A stretch of 64,000 nucleotides of DNA from Ohessyouella blattaphilus (GCF_024721265.1 NZ_JAMXOC010000013.1:20699-84698), one strand, 5' to 3'; shown: positions 25,313 to 35,399, counted from the first letter of the stretch. Notes: generated by a model not told the origin, from the letters alone. Numbers and translations are program-made.

Positions 25313-26272
25313 ATGAATAGTAAAGACAATACACCTTTTATTACACAAAGAGCGGATCCATATATCTATAAAGAGGACGGGCGGTATTATTTTACCGCCT
25401 CTGTTCCTACCTATGACCGAATTGTACTTAGAGGGGCAAAGACTATAAGCGGCCTTAAGACGGCAGAAGAAAAGACCCTTTGGGTTAAGCATGAAAGCGG
25501 ACCTCAGAGCGAACACGTCTGGGCGCCGGAAATACATAAGATTGAAGATGCTTGGTATATCTACTACGCTGCCGGAGATAAAGACGATGTCTGGGAAATC
25601 AGACCCTACGTCTTAAAATGCCTAGGGCCTGATCCCTTAGAAGACGAATGGGTAGAAATGGGTATGCTAAAGAGCGCCCCCGGGGATGACTTCTCTTTTA
25701 AAGCCTTCTCCTTAGACGCGACGGTGTTTTCCTATAAAGGCGAGCATTACGTGATTTGGGCAGAGAAAACAGGGGTCGGAAAGATGATTTCCAACCTTTA
25801 TATTGCCAGGTTAGCAGCGCCCAATCGCTTGGCGACGGCTCAAGTGCTTCTCACCACGCCGGATTATGATTGGGAGAGAGTGGGCTTTTGGGTCAATGAA
25901 GGACCGGCTATCTTAAAGCATAACGACCGCCTGTACCTAACATTTTCTGCCAGTGAGACGGGAACGAGCTACTGTATGGGGTTACTTACCCTTGAAGAAA
26001 ATGGCGACGTTCTCGATCCGAAGGCTTGGGTAAAGACGAGAGAACCAGTCCTTGTTACCGATGAGAAGAGACAGCTATACGGACCAGGTCATAATACATT
26101 TGTAAAGTCCGAAGATGATCAGGATGATTTGTGCGTGTATCACGTGCGCCAAGAGAAGGAAATCGCCGGAAATCCTCTCTACAATCCCAATCGCCACACG
26201 ATGATTATGAAAGTAGTTTATGATAAAGAAGGACGACCCGTTTTTTCCTTTGATAATAATCTAGAAATATAA
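25313..26272 (+). CDS. GH43 family arabinosidase/xylosidase
   Basis: A 319-residue five-bladed propeller enzyme without signal peptide. RADPYIYKEDGRYYFTASV supplies the family's catalytic base Asp near residue 15; HVWAPEIHKIEDAWYIYYAA is the second blade; WVNEGPAILKHNDRLYLTFSAS carries the catalytic acid Glu. Family members act on alpha-1,5-arabinan or beta-xylosides; the arabinan neighbours favour an exo-arabinofuranosidase, but the subfamily cannot be set by eye. Its start lies one base after the abfA stop, so the two are translationally coupled. Confidence 0.85.
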   Translation: MNSKDNTPFITQRADPYIYKEDGRYYFTASVPTYDRIVLRGAKTISGLKTAEEKTLWVKHESGPQSEHVWAPEIHKIEDAWYIYYAAGDKDDVWEIRPYVLKCLGPDPLEDEWVEMGMLKSAPGDDFSFKAFSLDATVFSYKGEHYVIWAEKTGVGKMISNLYIARLAAPNRLATAQVLLTTPDYDWERVGFWVNEGPAILKHNDRLYLTFSASETGTSYCMGLLTLEENGDVLDPKAWVKTREPVLVTDEKRQLYGPGHNTFVKSEDDQDDLCVYHVRQEKEIAGNPLYNPNRHTMIMKVVYDKEGRPVFSFDNNLEI

Positions 26273-26284
26273 TGAGGTAAGCGT

Positions 26285-28207
26285 ATGAATAAAATGCAGG
26301 CGGTGAATCTAAAGGATATTCAGATTCAGGATCCTTTCTGGTCAAAACACATAGAGCTTGTGGATAAAGAAATCATTCCCTATCAATGGGAGGCGATGAA
26401 TGACCGAGTTCCTGGAGCAGAGCCTTCTCGATGCTTGGAAAACTTTAAAATAGCTGCCGGCCTAAAGTCTGGTGTCTTTTATGGAGCTGTATTTCAGGAT
26501 ACGGATATAGCCAAGTGGCTAGAAGCGGTAGGCTTCTCTCTTATTAATAAAAGGGATGAGGACTTAGAGCAAAGAGCAGATGAGGTAATTGAGTTAATCG
26601 GTAAGGCTCAGCAGGACGACGGCTACCTAGATACGTATTATATTATCCAGGCGAAGGAGAAGCGGTGGAGCAATCTTTGCGAAGGCCATGAGCTCTATAT
26701 TGCTGGTCATATGATGGAGGCAGCGGTAGCGTACTACCAAGGCACAGGTAAGAAGCGGTTCTTAGAGATTGTCTGCAAAAACGCAGATCTGATTTGCCGT
26801 ACTTTCGGGACATCAGAAGGACAGATCAAAGGGTACCCTGGTCATCAAGAGGTGGAAATTGGTCTGATTAAGCTCTATCACGTAACCGGTGAAAGGAAAT
26901 ATCTCGATCAGGCAAAATACTTTATCGATGCCAGAGGCGTCGGCGAAAACTATTTTCTTAAAGAGATGAGTGATCCTGATTTTCAGCATTTCTTTCCCGA
27001 GTTTGCAAATTACGATCCCTCGTATTCTCAGTCTCATCTACCGGTAAGGGAGCAAACGACGGCAGAAGGTCACGCCGTTCGCGCAACTTATATGTATACA
27101 GCAATGGCAGAATTGGCCTATGAATACCAAGACGAAGAGCTCTTAAACGCTTGTCAGACGCTGTGGGACAATCTGGTTAATAAGCGGATGTATCTTACTG
27201 GGGGGATCGGTTCGTCCGGTATCTTAGAGCGCTTTACCGTAGATTATGACTTACCAAATGACTACTGCTACTGTGAATCCTGTGCCTCCATTGGCCTGGC
27301 GATGTTTGGTCAGCGAATGGCTCAGATTACACGGGAAGGGAAATACATGGATGTGGTAGAAAGAGCCCTTTATAATACCATCTTAGCGGGAGTTGCTCTC
27401 GACGGGAAATCCTTTTTCTACGTCAATCCTTTAGAAGTTTGGCCGGATAGCTGTAAGGAGCGAACCTCCAAAGAACATGTAAAACCTATGCGTCAGAAAT
27501 GGTTTGGAGTCGCTTGTTGTCCACCAAATATCGCCAGAACGTTAGCTTCTTTAGGACAATATATCTACTGTGTCGATAGTGAAAGTATTTATGTAAACTT
27601 ATTTATTTCTAACAAGACGAAGATAAGGCTTGAAAACAAAGAGGTGGGAATCGAACTTAACACTAGGTTTCCTAAGGAGAATAGCCTGCAAATCGCGATT
27701 TCAAATGTCCCAGTAAAGGGTGTAAACCTTGGAATCAGAATTCCCGATTACGCCCAGGATTACCAGGTGACGGAAGAGGGCAAGGTAGTAGAGGTCTGTA
27801 AGGAAAAGGGCTACGCCCTCCTAAATCTGAATGCTGACGGTGTCTTTGATATCTCTTTTAAAGCACCGGCGAGATTTATCAGAAGCAACGTGAAAGTGCG
27901 AGCTAATACTGGAAAGGTAGCCCTTGTCAGAGGCCCTCAGGTGTATTGCTTAGAGGAAGTGGATAACGGCGCCAATCTCTCAGCTCTTAAAGTGGATACG
28001 GATAGTCAGATTGAGGAAGTGCCAGCGAGAGAGTTTGGCGGTAGCATCGAGCTTCGATGTAGAGGCAAAAGAATCCTCGAAGAGGCAGAAGAGCTTCTCT
28101 ATACGACCAAACCGTTACAGTATAAAGAAGTGGAGATAAAAGCCATCCCCTATTCCTACTGGAATAATCGAGGACTAGGCGAGATGAGTGTTTGGCTCAG
28201 AAGATAA
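26285..28207 (+). CDS. GH127 beta-L-arabinofuranosidase
   Basis: A 640-residue enzyme of the former DUF1680 family. The opening (DIQIQDPFWSKHIELV), RCLENFKIAAG, QQDDGYLDTYY and CEGHELYIAGHMMEAA are family signatures. The zinc/catalytic residues are at Glu331 and Cys333 (CYCESCASIG) and Cys411-Cys412 (GVACCPPN), matching the spacing of Glu338, Cys340, Cys417 and Cys418 in Bifidobacterium HypBA1. It removes beta-linked L-arabinofuranose, as found on hydroxyproline-rich plant glycoproteins and some pectins. With GH51 and GH43 it lets the cell use both alpha- and beta-linked arabinose. It is the last gene of the operon. Confidence 0.92.
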   Translation: MNKMQAVNLKDIQIQDPFWSKHIELVDKEIIPYQWEAMNDRVPGAEPSRCLENFKIAAGLKSGVFYGAVFQDTDIAKWLEAVGFSLINKRDEDLEQRADEVIELIGKAQQDDGYLDTYYIIQAKEKRWSNLCEGHELYIAGHMMEAAVAYYQGTGKKRFLEIVCKNADLICRTFGTSEGQIKGYPGHQEVEIGLIKLYHVTGERKYLDQAKYFIDARGVGENYFLKEMSDPDFQHFFPEFANYDPSYSQSHLPVREQTTAEGHAVRATYMYTAMAELAYEYQDEELLNACQTLWDNLVNKRMYLTGGIGSSGILERFTVDYDLPNDYCYCESCASIGLAMFGQRMAQITREGKYMDVVERALYNTILAGVALDGKSFFYVNPLEVWPDSCKERTSKEHVKPMRQKWFGVACCPPNIARTLASLGQYIYCVDSESIYVNLFISNKTKIRLENKEVGIELNTRFPKENSLQIAISNVPVKGVNLGIRIPDYAQDYQVTEEGKVVEVCKEKGYALLNLNADGVFDISFKAPARFIRSNVKVRANTGKVALVRGPQVYCLEEVDNGANLSALKVDTDSQIEEVPAREFGGSIELRCRGKRILEEAEELLYTTKPLQYKEVEIKAIPYSYWNNRGLGEMSVWLRR

Positions 28208-28238
28208 GAAAGGAGGCGTCTATGACGCCTCCTTTCTT
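28206..28238. terminator. terminator between the arabinan operon and the histidine kinase gene
   Basis: AAGAAAGGAGGCGTC at 28206-28220 pairs perfectly with GACGCCTCCTTTCTT at 28224-28238 around a 3-base loop. It lies between convergent genes and can serve the plus strand; the T tract is part of the stem. Confidence 0.8.
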
Positions 28239-28243
28239 AAAAG

Positions 28244-30760
28244 CTAAAAGCAATTATTTATTTTTTGAAGTAGCTCATCTACATTAATCGGCTTGGAGAT
28301 ATGATCGTTCATACCAGCCTCTAGGCTGCGCTTAACGTCTTCAGAAAAGGCATTGGCCGTCATGGCGAGAATGGGAATCGTCTTCGCTCTAGGCTTGCCG
28401 CTTTCTCGAATCTGTCTTGTGGCTTCGTAACCGTCCATAACCGGCATTTGAATATCCATGAGAACGACGTCGTAACGATCGGGGTTCTGACAATACATCT
28501 CTAAGGCTTCGGCACCGTTGCTGGCGCAATCAATAGCGATTTCAGTAGGGTTAAGCAGGACCCGAATAATCTCCTGATTAATATCAATATCTTCAGCCAT
28601 TAAGATGGTTTTGCCCTGCCAGTGGTAGCTAGGTTTTGTCTTATTGTTATTCGTAGATTTGGTCTCGCTGCCTCTCGTTAACTCGACAATGGTGTTAAAG
28701 AGAGAAGAGGGCAGCAGTGGTTTGGCTAAGTATCTAGTGATGCCAATCTCATTTGCCTGTGTCTTCATATCGCTCCAATCGGCTACCGAGATCATAATCA
28801 CAATCGTCTCTGGTGGGGCGATTCTTTGTATTTCCTTAGCGGTCTGGAGGCCGTCCATACCGGGCATTTTCCAGTCGATAAAGACGATATTGTAAGGGGT
28901 ATCGCTGGTTTCTACGACAGCTATCGCTTCTTTCCCGCTACTAGCGGTATCGCAGTGAATTTTAAAACCAGTAATAATCTGCTGACAGTACTCAAGGACA
29001 TCGTAGCTATCATCTACCACGAGGATACGGGTGTTCTTTAAGTCTGGCAGTTCCATCGGCTCAACCACGTTGACATCGCCAAAAGCGATGGGAATCTCAA
29101 AGATAAAACAAGACCCTTCGCCGATTGTACTCTCGACCCAGATATTACCTTCCATCAAATCGATGATTTTTCGGCAGATAGAAAGTCCCAGTCCGGTGCC
29201 GCCAAATTGTCTGGTGGTGCTACCATCAGCCTGCTCAAAAGGCTGAAAAAGTCGTTCCTGTTCGGAACTGTCGATACCAATTCCCGTATCTTTCACCTCT
29301 ACTCGTAAAAGCGTTGCTTGGTTGTCTCGCTGGATGAAGGACGTATGTAAAGTAATGCGGCCTTCTTCGGGAGTAAATTTCACGGCATTTGAAAGGAGAT
29401 TAGTAATCACTTGATTAAGGTGGAGCTCGTCACTGATTAGATAGCGGTCACAGCTTACATCAAGGTGAAAGGTAAACTCCAAGTGCTTCTCATCTACACG
29501 TGGTTGAATCACAGTATAAATTCGCTTTAGCATTTTTTCAAAATCAAAGGGTGCAAGCACTAATTCCATCTTTCCGGATTCAATTTTGGAGAGATCGAGG
29601 ATATCGTTGATTAGCCCTAGTAGCTGGTTCGAGGCCTGGCCGATTTTGGCAAGGCAGTACTTAACCCGCCCGGGGTCGGCAGCAGTCTTGGCGATTTCGG
29701 TCATACCGATAATGGCGTTCATCGGCGTGCGTATCTCGTGACTCATCCGGGATAAGAAGTCGGTCTTGGCCTGATTGGCCTGCTCGGCTTCTTTGATAGC
29801 CTCTTCAAGATCTTTTTTAGCAGAATTCTTTTCAATTGTCGCTGACATTACGCTACCGATGGTTTGGAGCATGTGAAATTCACTATCGGTCCAGTAATGA
29901 GGCCCACTTCCGTAGTCAACGCCGAGAAATCCCCAGAACGTACCGTGACAGATAATAGGAAGGTCGGCAAAAGCGTGGACGCCACTCTCGCGCTGAATGC
30001 GGTAGGCCTCGCCAGAATAGGCGAAGGTATCATCAACGGCAATATACGGTCTGGTCGTCAGCTGAATAAACCCCTCGTCATCGTCGTTGTAGGGGATGTT
30101 TTGTAACAGGGGTTTCGTGGAGGTTACGCCCTCCTGACACCACTCATACAATACGCTATAAGTCCGATTTTCTAGGTCGTGACGAAAAACCGAGCAACGA
30201 TCCACCTTCATGAAGGAACCCAACTCTTTTAAGGCGTAGGCAAAAAGCTCATCCAATGAGTCAGTACTTTTAGCAAAGACGGAGGATAAGCCCGCAATTA
30301 GTTTTTGCTGTGCAAGCTGAATGGATGCGTGTTGATCAATTGTGCGGTAGGAATCTCCGTAAAGTTCTTTTCGAATAGACCCAAGGTCGTGGGCACTGAT
30401 TTGCCGAATGGTAATGCAAAAGCCGGTAAAAGTCTCTACTTGATAGGGAACTCCTTTAAATTGATGGAGGCCCGTAAGCGGATCGGCGTAAACGCTCTCA
30501 GCGGTCTTTTTGCGGTCTCGGCAATTAGCCCGTAGCAGTTGGAGAATTTCGGGGCGTGCATCCGTTGGCAGAAAGTTCTCAAAGGGAAGACCAACAAGGT
30601 TGCTGGGGAGAATCTCATCAAGGGCACTTTGACACTTGTGAACATAGCATATGTCAAAAGCCTTATTCGTGATAAATACCCAGTCGCAAGCCGCTTCGAT
30701 AATTGCAAGTTGATAATCAGGTAATTCTTTAAATTCTTTGATAGCAGCAGTTTTATGCAT
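28244..30760 (-). CDS. hybrid sensor histidine kinase with two receiver domains
   Basis: An 838-residue cytoplasmic protein. Residues ~10-125 look like a PAS-type domain, ~150-325 a GAF domain (GSFMKVDRCSVFRHD, then AFADLPIICHGTFWGFLGVDYG). A short coiled coil leads to the HisKA domain with phospho-acceptor His341 in SHEIRTPMN and an HATPase domain with DTGIGI and GGTGLGLSI. Two receivers follow, with Asp629 (FIDWKMPGMDG) and Asp769 (LMDIQMPVMDG) as phosphorylation sites. There is no output or Hpt domain, so phosphate must pass to a partner elsewhere. No membrane segments are seen. It faces away from the phosphate transporter genes. Confidence 0.92.
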   Translation of the reverse strand: MHKTAAIKEFKELPDYQLAIIEAACDWVFITNKAFDICYVHKCQSALDEILPSNLVGLPFENFLPTDARPEILQLLRANCRDRKKTAESVYADPLTGLHQFKGVPYQVETFTGFCITIRQISAHDLGSIRKELYGDSYRTIDQHASIQLAQQKLIAGLSSVFAKSTDSLDELFAYALKELGSFMKVDRCSVFRHDLENRTYSVLYEWCQEGVTSTKPLLQNIPYNDDDEGFIQLTTRPYIAVDDTFAYSGEAYRIQRESGVHAFADLPIICHGTFWGFLGVDYGSGPHYWTDSEFHMLQTIGSVMSATIEKNSAKKDLEEAIKEAEQANQAKTDFLSRMSHEIRTPMNAIIGMTEIAKTAADPGRVKYCLAKIGQASNQLLGLINDILDLSKIESGKMELVLAPFDFEKMLKRIYTVIQPRVDEKHLEFTFHLDVSCDRYLISDELHLNQVITNLLSNAVKFTPEEGRITLHTSFIQRDNQATLLRVEVKDTGIGIDSSEQERLFQPFEQADGSTTRQFGGTGLGLSICRKIIDLMEGNIWVESTIGEGSCFIFEIPIAFGDVNVVEPMELPDLKNTRILVVDDSYDVLEYCQQIITGFKIHCDTASSGKEAIAVVETSDTPYNIVFIDWKMPGMDGLQTAKEIQRIAPPETIVIMISVADWSDMKTQANEIGITRYLAKPLLPSSLFNTIVELTRGSETKSTNNNKTKPSYHWQGKTILMAEDIDINQEIIRVLLNPTEIAIDCASNGAEALEMYCQNPDRYDVVLMDIQMPVMDGYEATRQIRESGKPRAKTIPILAMTANAFSEDVKRSLEAGMNDHISKPINVDELLQKINNCF

Positions 30761-30946
30761 TTTCTCTCTTCCTTAACATTAACCAAATATTTCGCATAAA
30801 AAGATACGATTACACTTATTTTAGCACTTTGCGAGATGTTCAACAACCAAAAACTAGATAAGAAACAGGGCTTTTTTATATATATTTCATAATTACTTCC
30901 AGGCGGTTATGTTAGAATTAAGGTAACATAAAGCGGAGGAAAAGAC

Positions 30947-31996
30947 ATGGAGGATTTCAGTGTATTTTTGTCAGAGGTATTAAAGAGCCCGGCGCTCTTA
31001 ATTACGGTGATTTTAACCCTTGCTGTTATCTTAGTAAATGGGTGGACAGATGCGCCCAATGCCATTGCTACGGCGGTTTCTACGAAAGCGATTGCCCCTA
31101 GACCGGCCATTTTAATGGCGGCCGTATTTAACTTTCTTGGTATTCTAGTGATGACGACGATTAATAAGACGGTCGCCCAGACCATCTATAATATGGTAGA
31201 CTTCGGCGAACAATCACATGAAGCGCTAATTGGCCTTTGTGCCGGAATGGTGGCGATTGTCGTGTGGGCGGTGGCGGCGTGGGCCTTTGGTATTCCCACC
31301 AGTGAAAGCCACGCTTTAATTGCCGGACTTACAGGAGCCGCTATTGCTATGCATAATTCTTTAGAGGGAGTGAATGGCCGCGAGTGGATAAAGGTAATTT
31401 ATGGGCTGCTACTATCTACATTCTTAGGATTTGTTATGGGCTATATCGTGGTGAAGATAGTTGCCTTCCTATTTAAAAGGGCGGATAGGCGGAAGACGAA
31501 TTTCTTTTTTGGAAAAGCCCAAATTGGTAGTGCTGCAGCAATGGCTTTTATGCATGGAGCTCAGGATGGGCAGAAGTTTATGGGGGTCTTTCTCCTGGGA
31601 ATCGCCCTTAGCAAAGGGCAGATGGATAAGGCTAACTTCGATATTCCATTTTGGCTCATTGTGCTATGCTCGGCAGTCATGGGACTGGGAACCTCCATTG
31701 GCGGCTATCGCATTATTAAGGCGGTGGGGATGGATATGGTGAAGCTTGAGACGTATCAGGGCTTTTCGGCGGATCTTGCCGGAGCTGGGTGTTTGCTTAT
31801 ATCTTCGCTAATTGGTTTGCCGGTATCGACGACGCATACGAAGACGACGGCGATTATGGGAGTAGGGGCAGCCAAAAGGATTCGCAGCGTTGACTGGAGC
31901 GTGGTTAAGGAAATGGTGATGACTTGGATTCTCACCTTCCCAGGATGTGGCTTGATTGGCTATCTTATTTCTAAGATATTTCTAATGATTTTCTGA
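30947..31996 (+). CDS. pit: PiT family inorganic phosphate transporter
   Basis: A 349-residue membrane protein with about ten helices. The two PiT signature repeats are present: GWTDAPNAIATAVSTKAI near residue 26 and GLPVSTTHTKTTAIMGVG near residue 285, plus GIPTSESHALIAGLTGAAI. It imports phosphate (as metal phosphate) with H+ or Na+. GCGGAGG lies eight bases before the ATG, and an extended -10 box (TGTTAGAAT, 30911-30918) lies upstream. It is followed by its DUF47 partner 28 bases later. Confidence 0.9.
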   Translation: MEDFSVFLSEVLKSPALLITVILTLAVILVNGWTDAPNAIATAVSTKAIAPRPAILMAAVFNFLGILVMTTINKTVAQTIYNMVDFGEQSHEALIGLCAGMVAIVVWAVAAWAFGIPTSESHALIAGLTGAAIAMHNSLEGVNGREWIKVIYGLLLSTFLGFVMGYIVVKIVAFLFKRADRRKTNFFFGKAQIGSAAAMAFMHGAQDGQKFMGVFLLGIALSKGQMDKANFDIPFWLIVLCSAVMGLGTSIGGYRIIKAVGMDMVKLETYQGFSADLAGAGCLLISSLIGLPVSTTHTKTTAIMGVGAAKRIRSVDWSVVKEMVMTWILTFPGCGLIGYLISKIFLMIF

Positions 31997-32024
31997 TTGC
32001 TGAAGATGAAAGGACGTAAGAATT

Positions 32025-32645
32025 ATGGCAAAGAAGAAGGCACCGTATTTTGATGATTTTGTGGAAATGATGGAAGTTTCTATTCAAGCGGCTGGGTTTT
32101 TACAAGCGACATTATTGGATTTTGACCCAGTGGAATTAGAAGAAAAGTGCGAAGAGATGCACGAGATTGAGAATAAAGGAGACTATCTTAAACATGAGAT
32201 GATGAACCGCCTTTTGAAGGAGTTTATCACACCGATTGACCGGGAAGATATTGTGGCCATGGCAGGTGGCCTTGACGATATCACCGATAAGATAGAGGAT
32301 GTTTTGTTGCGGCTGCGGATGTATAATATTACGGAGATTCCGGAAGCAGCGAAGACGTATGCAGATATTATTGCTCGGGCCTGCGAGAAGCTTGGTGAGG
32401 CGATGAAGGAATTCTCGAATTTCCGTAAATCAACCACTCTTCAAGGGTTGATTATTGAGATTAATTCGATTGAAGAAGAAGGGGACCGCTTATATGTGGA
32501 GACAGTGAGTGGGCTTTTCCGGGAAGAGAAGAATCCCATTGCGATTACAGCGTGGAGTAAGCTTTTTGACTTGATGGAGGATTGCTGTGATTGCTGTGAG
32601 CATGTAGCGGATGTGATTGAAGTGACGATGATGAAGAATAGTTAG
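32025..32645 (+). CDS. DUF47 (PhoU-like) phosphate transport accessory protein
   Basis: A 206-residue all-helical cytoplasmic protein. The pattern FDDFVEMMEVSIQAAGFL, then EIENKGDYLKHEMMNRLLKEFITPIDREDI, and IEEEGDRLYVETVSGLF is that of the DUF47/TIGR00153 family, distantly related to PhoU, which is regularly encoded with PiT transporters and is thought to control them. The E-x-x-x-D pairs in each half are the expected metal-binding positions. RBS is AAAGGACG. Confidence 0.88.
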   Translation: MAKKKAPYFDDFVEMMEVSIQAAGFLQATLLDFDPVELEEKCEEMHEIENKGDYLKHEMMNRLLKEFITPIDREDIVAMAGGLDDITDKIEDVLLRLRMYNITEIPEAAKTYADIIARACEKLGEAMKEFSNFRKSTTLQGLIIEINSIEEEGDRLYVETVSGLFREEKNPIAITAWSKLFDLMEDCCDCCEHVADVIEVTMMKNS

Positions 32646-32678
32646 AGGGGAGAATCACTCTGAAAGAAGGCGAAAAGA

Positions 32679-35141
32679 ATGCGTATATTTAAACAGTATA
32701 CAAAGGCGAAGCTGTATTTCTCGCCCCGAATAAAAAACCTGATAACAAGAAGCAAAGAATACCCAGTGACCATTTTAGAATCTCCTACAGGCTTTGGCAA
32801 ATCTACGGCGATAAAAGGCTTTATTGCCGCTAAGAAGGTGAAAAATGCTTTTTTTATGGCGACAAATGGCGGCGCCGAGGAGAACTGGCAGCGCCTTATT
32901 TGTCTTTTTAGGGAGGTTAATCCGGTATTTGCAGGGGAAGCGATTAACATCGAGGTGGCGGATAACGATAGTATCGGTGACTTGGCAGCGCTTCTCCAAA
33001 AGAGTGCTTGTAAGGAACCTACGTATTTGATAATCGATAACTTTGAGCAGATCCAAGGAGAGTTTCATGAGGACTTTGTGCGAGCGTTATCCAAGCATGA
33101 GGATGAGAATCTTCACTTCATTGTCTGTACCAGGAGTTTGGAAGGAATCCGCATATTACCGGCGGATAAGCAAAATGTCTTGATTATTTCTCACGAGGAG
33201 CTTCGGCTAAACGAAGAGGAGACGAAGTTATACTTAGAGGAAAATCATATTCACTTGACTCCGGCGGAGTTAAGTGAAGTGGTGACGTATACGAATGGGT
33301 GGTTCGAAGCGATCAATATGCAGCGTCTCCATTTTCTAAATACCCATACCTTTGGTTTGTCAGAAGATTTAAAGGAACTAATCCAGACGGTGATCTGGGA
33401 GACGATTACCCCCCCGGAGAGACGGGGCTTATTGGGACTTTCGCTACTGGACTCCTTTAGCTTAGAACAAGCAGTGAGGATTTTGGATTTTCCCTTTGAT
33501 GAGACAGAGGTAGAAAAGCTCTTACGACTGAAAGAATTTATTCAAAAGGACAGTGGCACAGGTCGCTATCATTTTGATTATATTTTGGCGGACTTTTTGA
33601 GCACAACCCTACAAGCACTAAAGAGGGATGCGCGTAATTTTATCGTGAATCATGTAGCCGAAGTTTGCCGAGAGACCGGCGAAGTAGATAAGGCCTTTAC
33701 CTTGTATCAGGATAATGGTAATTATGCTCAGCTATTAGAGCTTTGTCTAAATGTTCAAGACTTTTCGACTTTTCAAAGCAAAGAACTGATGGTTAGACTC
33801 GAGCGGGTTCTGCGAGAAGGCGACCACGACCTGCTTTTAAAGCATCCTCAGGCATTACTCAATATGGCTTTGCCGCTTTTCTTAGTAGGCAGAGAGAGCC
33901 TTAGCAAAGAGTGCGTAAGCCTTGTCGAGGAGGGGATTACCAAGCATCTGTACGGTCATCAGGATGACCTGTTAGGGCAGATAATGTTTATAAGAATTTT
34001 CGATAGCTTTAATGACCTGGATTTAATGACTCGCTATGCAGGAGAGGCGCAGCACTTACTTAAGGGAAAGGCGAAGATGTTTGGCGAGGGGGATTCGAAA
34101 TGGTCTTGGCTCTTAGGACAAACTTCGGTTATCCATCTATACTGGACGAAGAATTATAGCCTGCTAGAAACGATTCAGAAGTTAGAATATTTTTTAAGCT
34201 TATACGTGCCACTTACGGGAAGGCGTGGAAGTAGCGCTTTGCAAGTGTTAAAAGCAGAGCGAGAGCTTGTAAGAGGGAAGCTTGAGGAAGCAGAAATCTA
34301 CAGTTATGAGGCGAGGTACTTGGCGAAAAGCCACGGACAAATAGATATGTATATTTCGGCGAACACGAAACTCTTGCGTATAGCCCTGTTAAAAGGCGAT
34401 GCCAAGCAGTTCTTAGAAATCAAGAAAGATATGGAAAAAGCAGGTGAAGAGACGACGCGAGTGGATATCCATCAAATGATAGAAGGGGCTGTAAATTGTG
34501 AGCCGGAGTCAGGTTTAATGGATCACCTTCCTAGATGGATGCGGTTACTTGATCAGGAGAAGAACTTACAGTCGTACGCAGCGGCCCCGTTTTATATGAT
34601 TGCTCATCTGAAATGGCTACTTAGTATCGGCGAGAACCTTAAGGTAATCGGACTGGCCAACGGAGCGCTACCGCAGGTGGTTCAGCATAACTTCTTATTT
34701 GCGCAGATACATTACCTAGTATTTAAAGGTATTGCCTATAAGCGTCTCGGAAACCGTAAGGAATATGAGGCCTGCCTTAAGGAGGCGTATGCCTATGCAT
34801 TGCCAGATGAGGTGTACTATCCTTTTGCGGAGATGGGAGAGGAGCTGCACCAAGACTATATACGTTTTGTAGATAGAGAGACAGCGGTAAAGCTTCAGGC
34901 TTTTTATAAACGCTTTAAAGAGAATGGGGAAATTATCGCCGAGGCAATGGGGGGCAGGGAAACGTCGCTATCGGATAGAGAAAAAGAAGTTGCCCATCTG
35001 GCAAAACAGGGGATGACGAATAAAGAGATCGCTACCCAGTTGCTTATCTCGGCAGAAACGGTTAAGGTTCTTCTTAAAAGAGGGTTTGTAAAGCTGGGAA
35101 TCAATTCCAGGAAGGAACTGAAATATATAGAATCTTTATGA
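32679..35141 (+). CDS. MalT-like LuxR family (LAL) transcriptional regulator
   Basis: An 820-residue regulator. The Walker A motif ESPTGFGKST is at residues 34-43 and LIIDNFEQ (Walker B) near 115. A long helical TPR-like region fills ~340-740. The C-terminal LuxR helix-turn-helix is LSDREKEVAHLAKQGMTNKEIATQLLISAETVKVLLKRGFVKLGINSRKEL. This is the STAND-ATPase design of MalT: ligand and ATP binding lead to oligomerisation and transcription activation. Inducer and targets are not evident; the next elements downstream are a riboswitch-like region and coiled-coil genes. Start ATG 32679 has AAGG nine bases upstream. Confidence 0.9.
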   Translation: MRIFKQYTKAKLYFSPRIKNLITRSKEYPVTILESPTGFGKSTAIKGFIAAKKVKNAFFMATNGGAEENWQRLICLFREVNPVFAGEAINIEVADNDSIGDLAALLQKSACKEPTYLIIDNFEQIQGEFHEDFVRALSKHEDENLHFIVCTRSLEGIRILPADKQNVLIISHEELRLNEEETKLYLEENHIHLTPAELSEVVTYTNGWFEAINMQRLHFLNTHTFGLSEDLKELIQTVIWETITPPERRGLLGLSLLDSFSLEQAVRILDFPFDETEVEKLLRLKEFIQKDSGTGRYHFDYILADFLSTTLQALKRDARNFIVNHVAEVCRETGEVDKAFTLYQDNGNYAQLLELCLNVQDFSTFQSKELMVRLERVLREGDHDLLLKHPQALLNMALPLFLVGRESLSKECVSLVEEGITKHLYGHQDDLLGQIMFIRIFDSFNDLDLMTRYAGEAQHLLKGKAKMFGEGDSKWSWLLGQTSVIHLYWTKNYSLLETIQKLEYFLSLYVPLTGRRGSSALQVLKAERELVRGKLEEAEIYSYEARYLAKSHGQIDMYISANTKLLRIALLKGDAKQFLEIKKDMEKAGEETTRVDIHQMIEGAVNCEPESGLMDHLPRWMRLLDQEKNLQSYAAAPFYMIAHLKWLLSIGENLKVIGLANGALPQVVQHNFLFAQIHYLVFKGIAYKRLGNRKEYEACLKEAYAYALPDEVYYPFAEMGEELHQDYIRFVDRETAVKLQAFYKRFKENGEIIAEAMGGRETSLSDREKEVAHLAKQGMTNKEIATQLLISAETVKVLLKRGFVKLGINSRKELKYIESL

Positions 35142-35153
35142 AAAAAATGCAAT

Positions 35154-35182
35154 TTGTAACCCTTTGGGTAACAGACGATAAT
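35154..35182 (+). promoter_or_regulatory. promoter of the riboswitch-like transcript
   Basis: TTGTAA at 35154-35159 and GATAAT at 35177-35182, exactly 17 bases apart, 13 bases after the LuxR gene. It would start an RNA at about 35189 that contains the structures below. Confidence 0.55.
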
Positions 35183-35204
35183 AAAATAACGAGCTATACT
35201 TGCT

Positions 35205-35353
35205 ATGTAATCTAGTTGAGAGAAGGATTACATGGGGAGATAGTAAAATATGTTTGGTCTACTGGGGAGTATTTCAAATAAAACTTCGGGCTTTCATACG
35301 GATATTGGGGGATATCTGTTTGAACCCCGAAGACGAGTCACCCCTAAACAAAT
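35205..35353 (+). promoter_or_regulatory. probable yybP-ykoY (manganese) riboswitch with upstream hairpin
   Basis: A 5' hairpin pairs ATGTAATC (35205-35212) with GATTACAT (35226-35233). The aptamer-like part runs 35248-35353. P1 pairs GTTTGG (35252-35257) with CTAAAC (35344-35349); the conserved GGGGAGTA of the yybP-ykoY motif is at 35264-35271. A second arm pairs CTTCGGG (35284-35290) with CCCGAAG (35326-35332). Inside it CATACG (35295-35300) opens a stem closed by ATATCTGT, followed by TTGAAC and ACGAGTC, which match the 3' consensus. The last P1 strand overlaps AAACAAATCTTGTTTTTT, a weak alternative terminator, as expected for an ON switch. No metal transporter follows. Confidence 0.55.
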
Positions 35354-35368
35354 CTTGTTTTTTCATTA

Positions 35369-35399
35369 AAAGCAGCCTTTCTGCAGAGGTTGCTTTTTT
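35369..35399 (+). terminator. Rho-independent terminator after the riboswitch-like RNA
   Basis: AAAGCAGCCT at 35369-35378 pairs with AGGTTGCTTT at 35387-35396 (one G-U pair) around an 8-base loop, in a run of six Ts. It would end the RNA at ~35399, giving a transcript of about 210 bases. Confidence 0.75.
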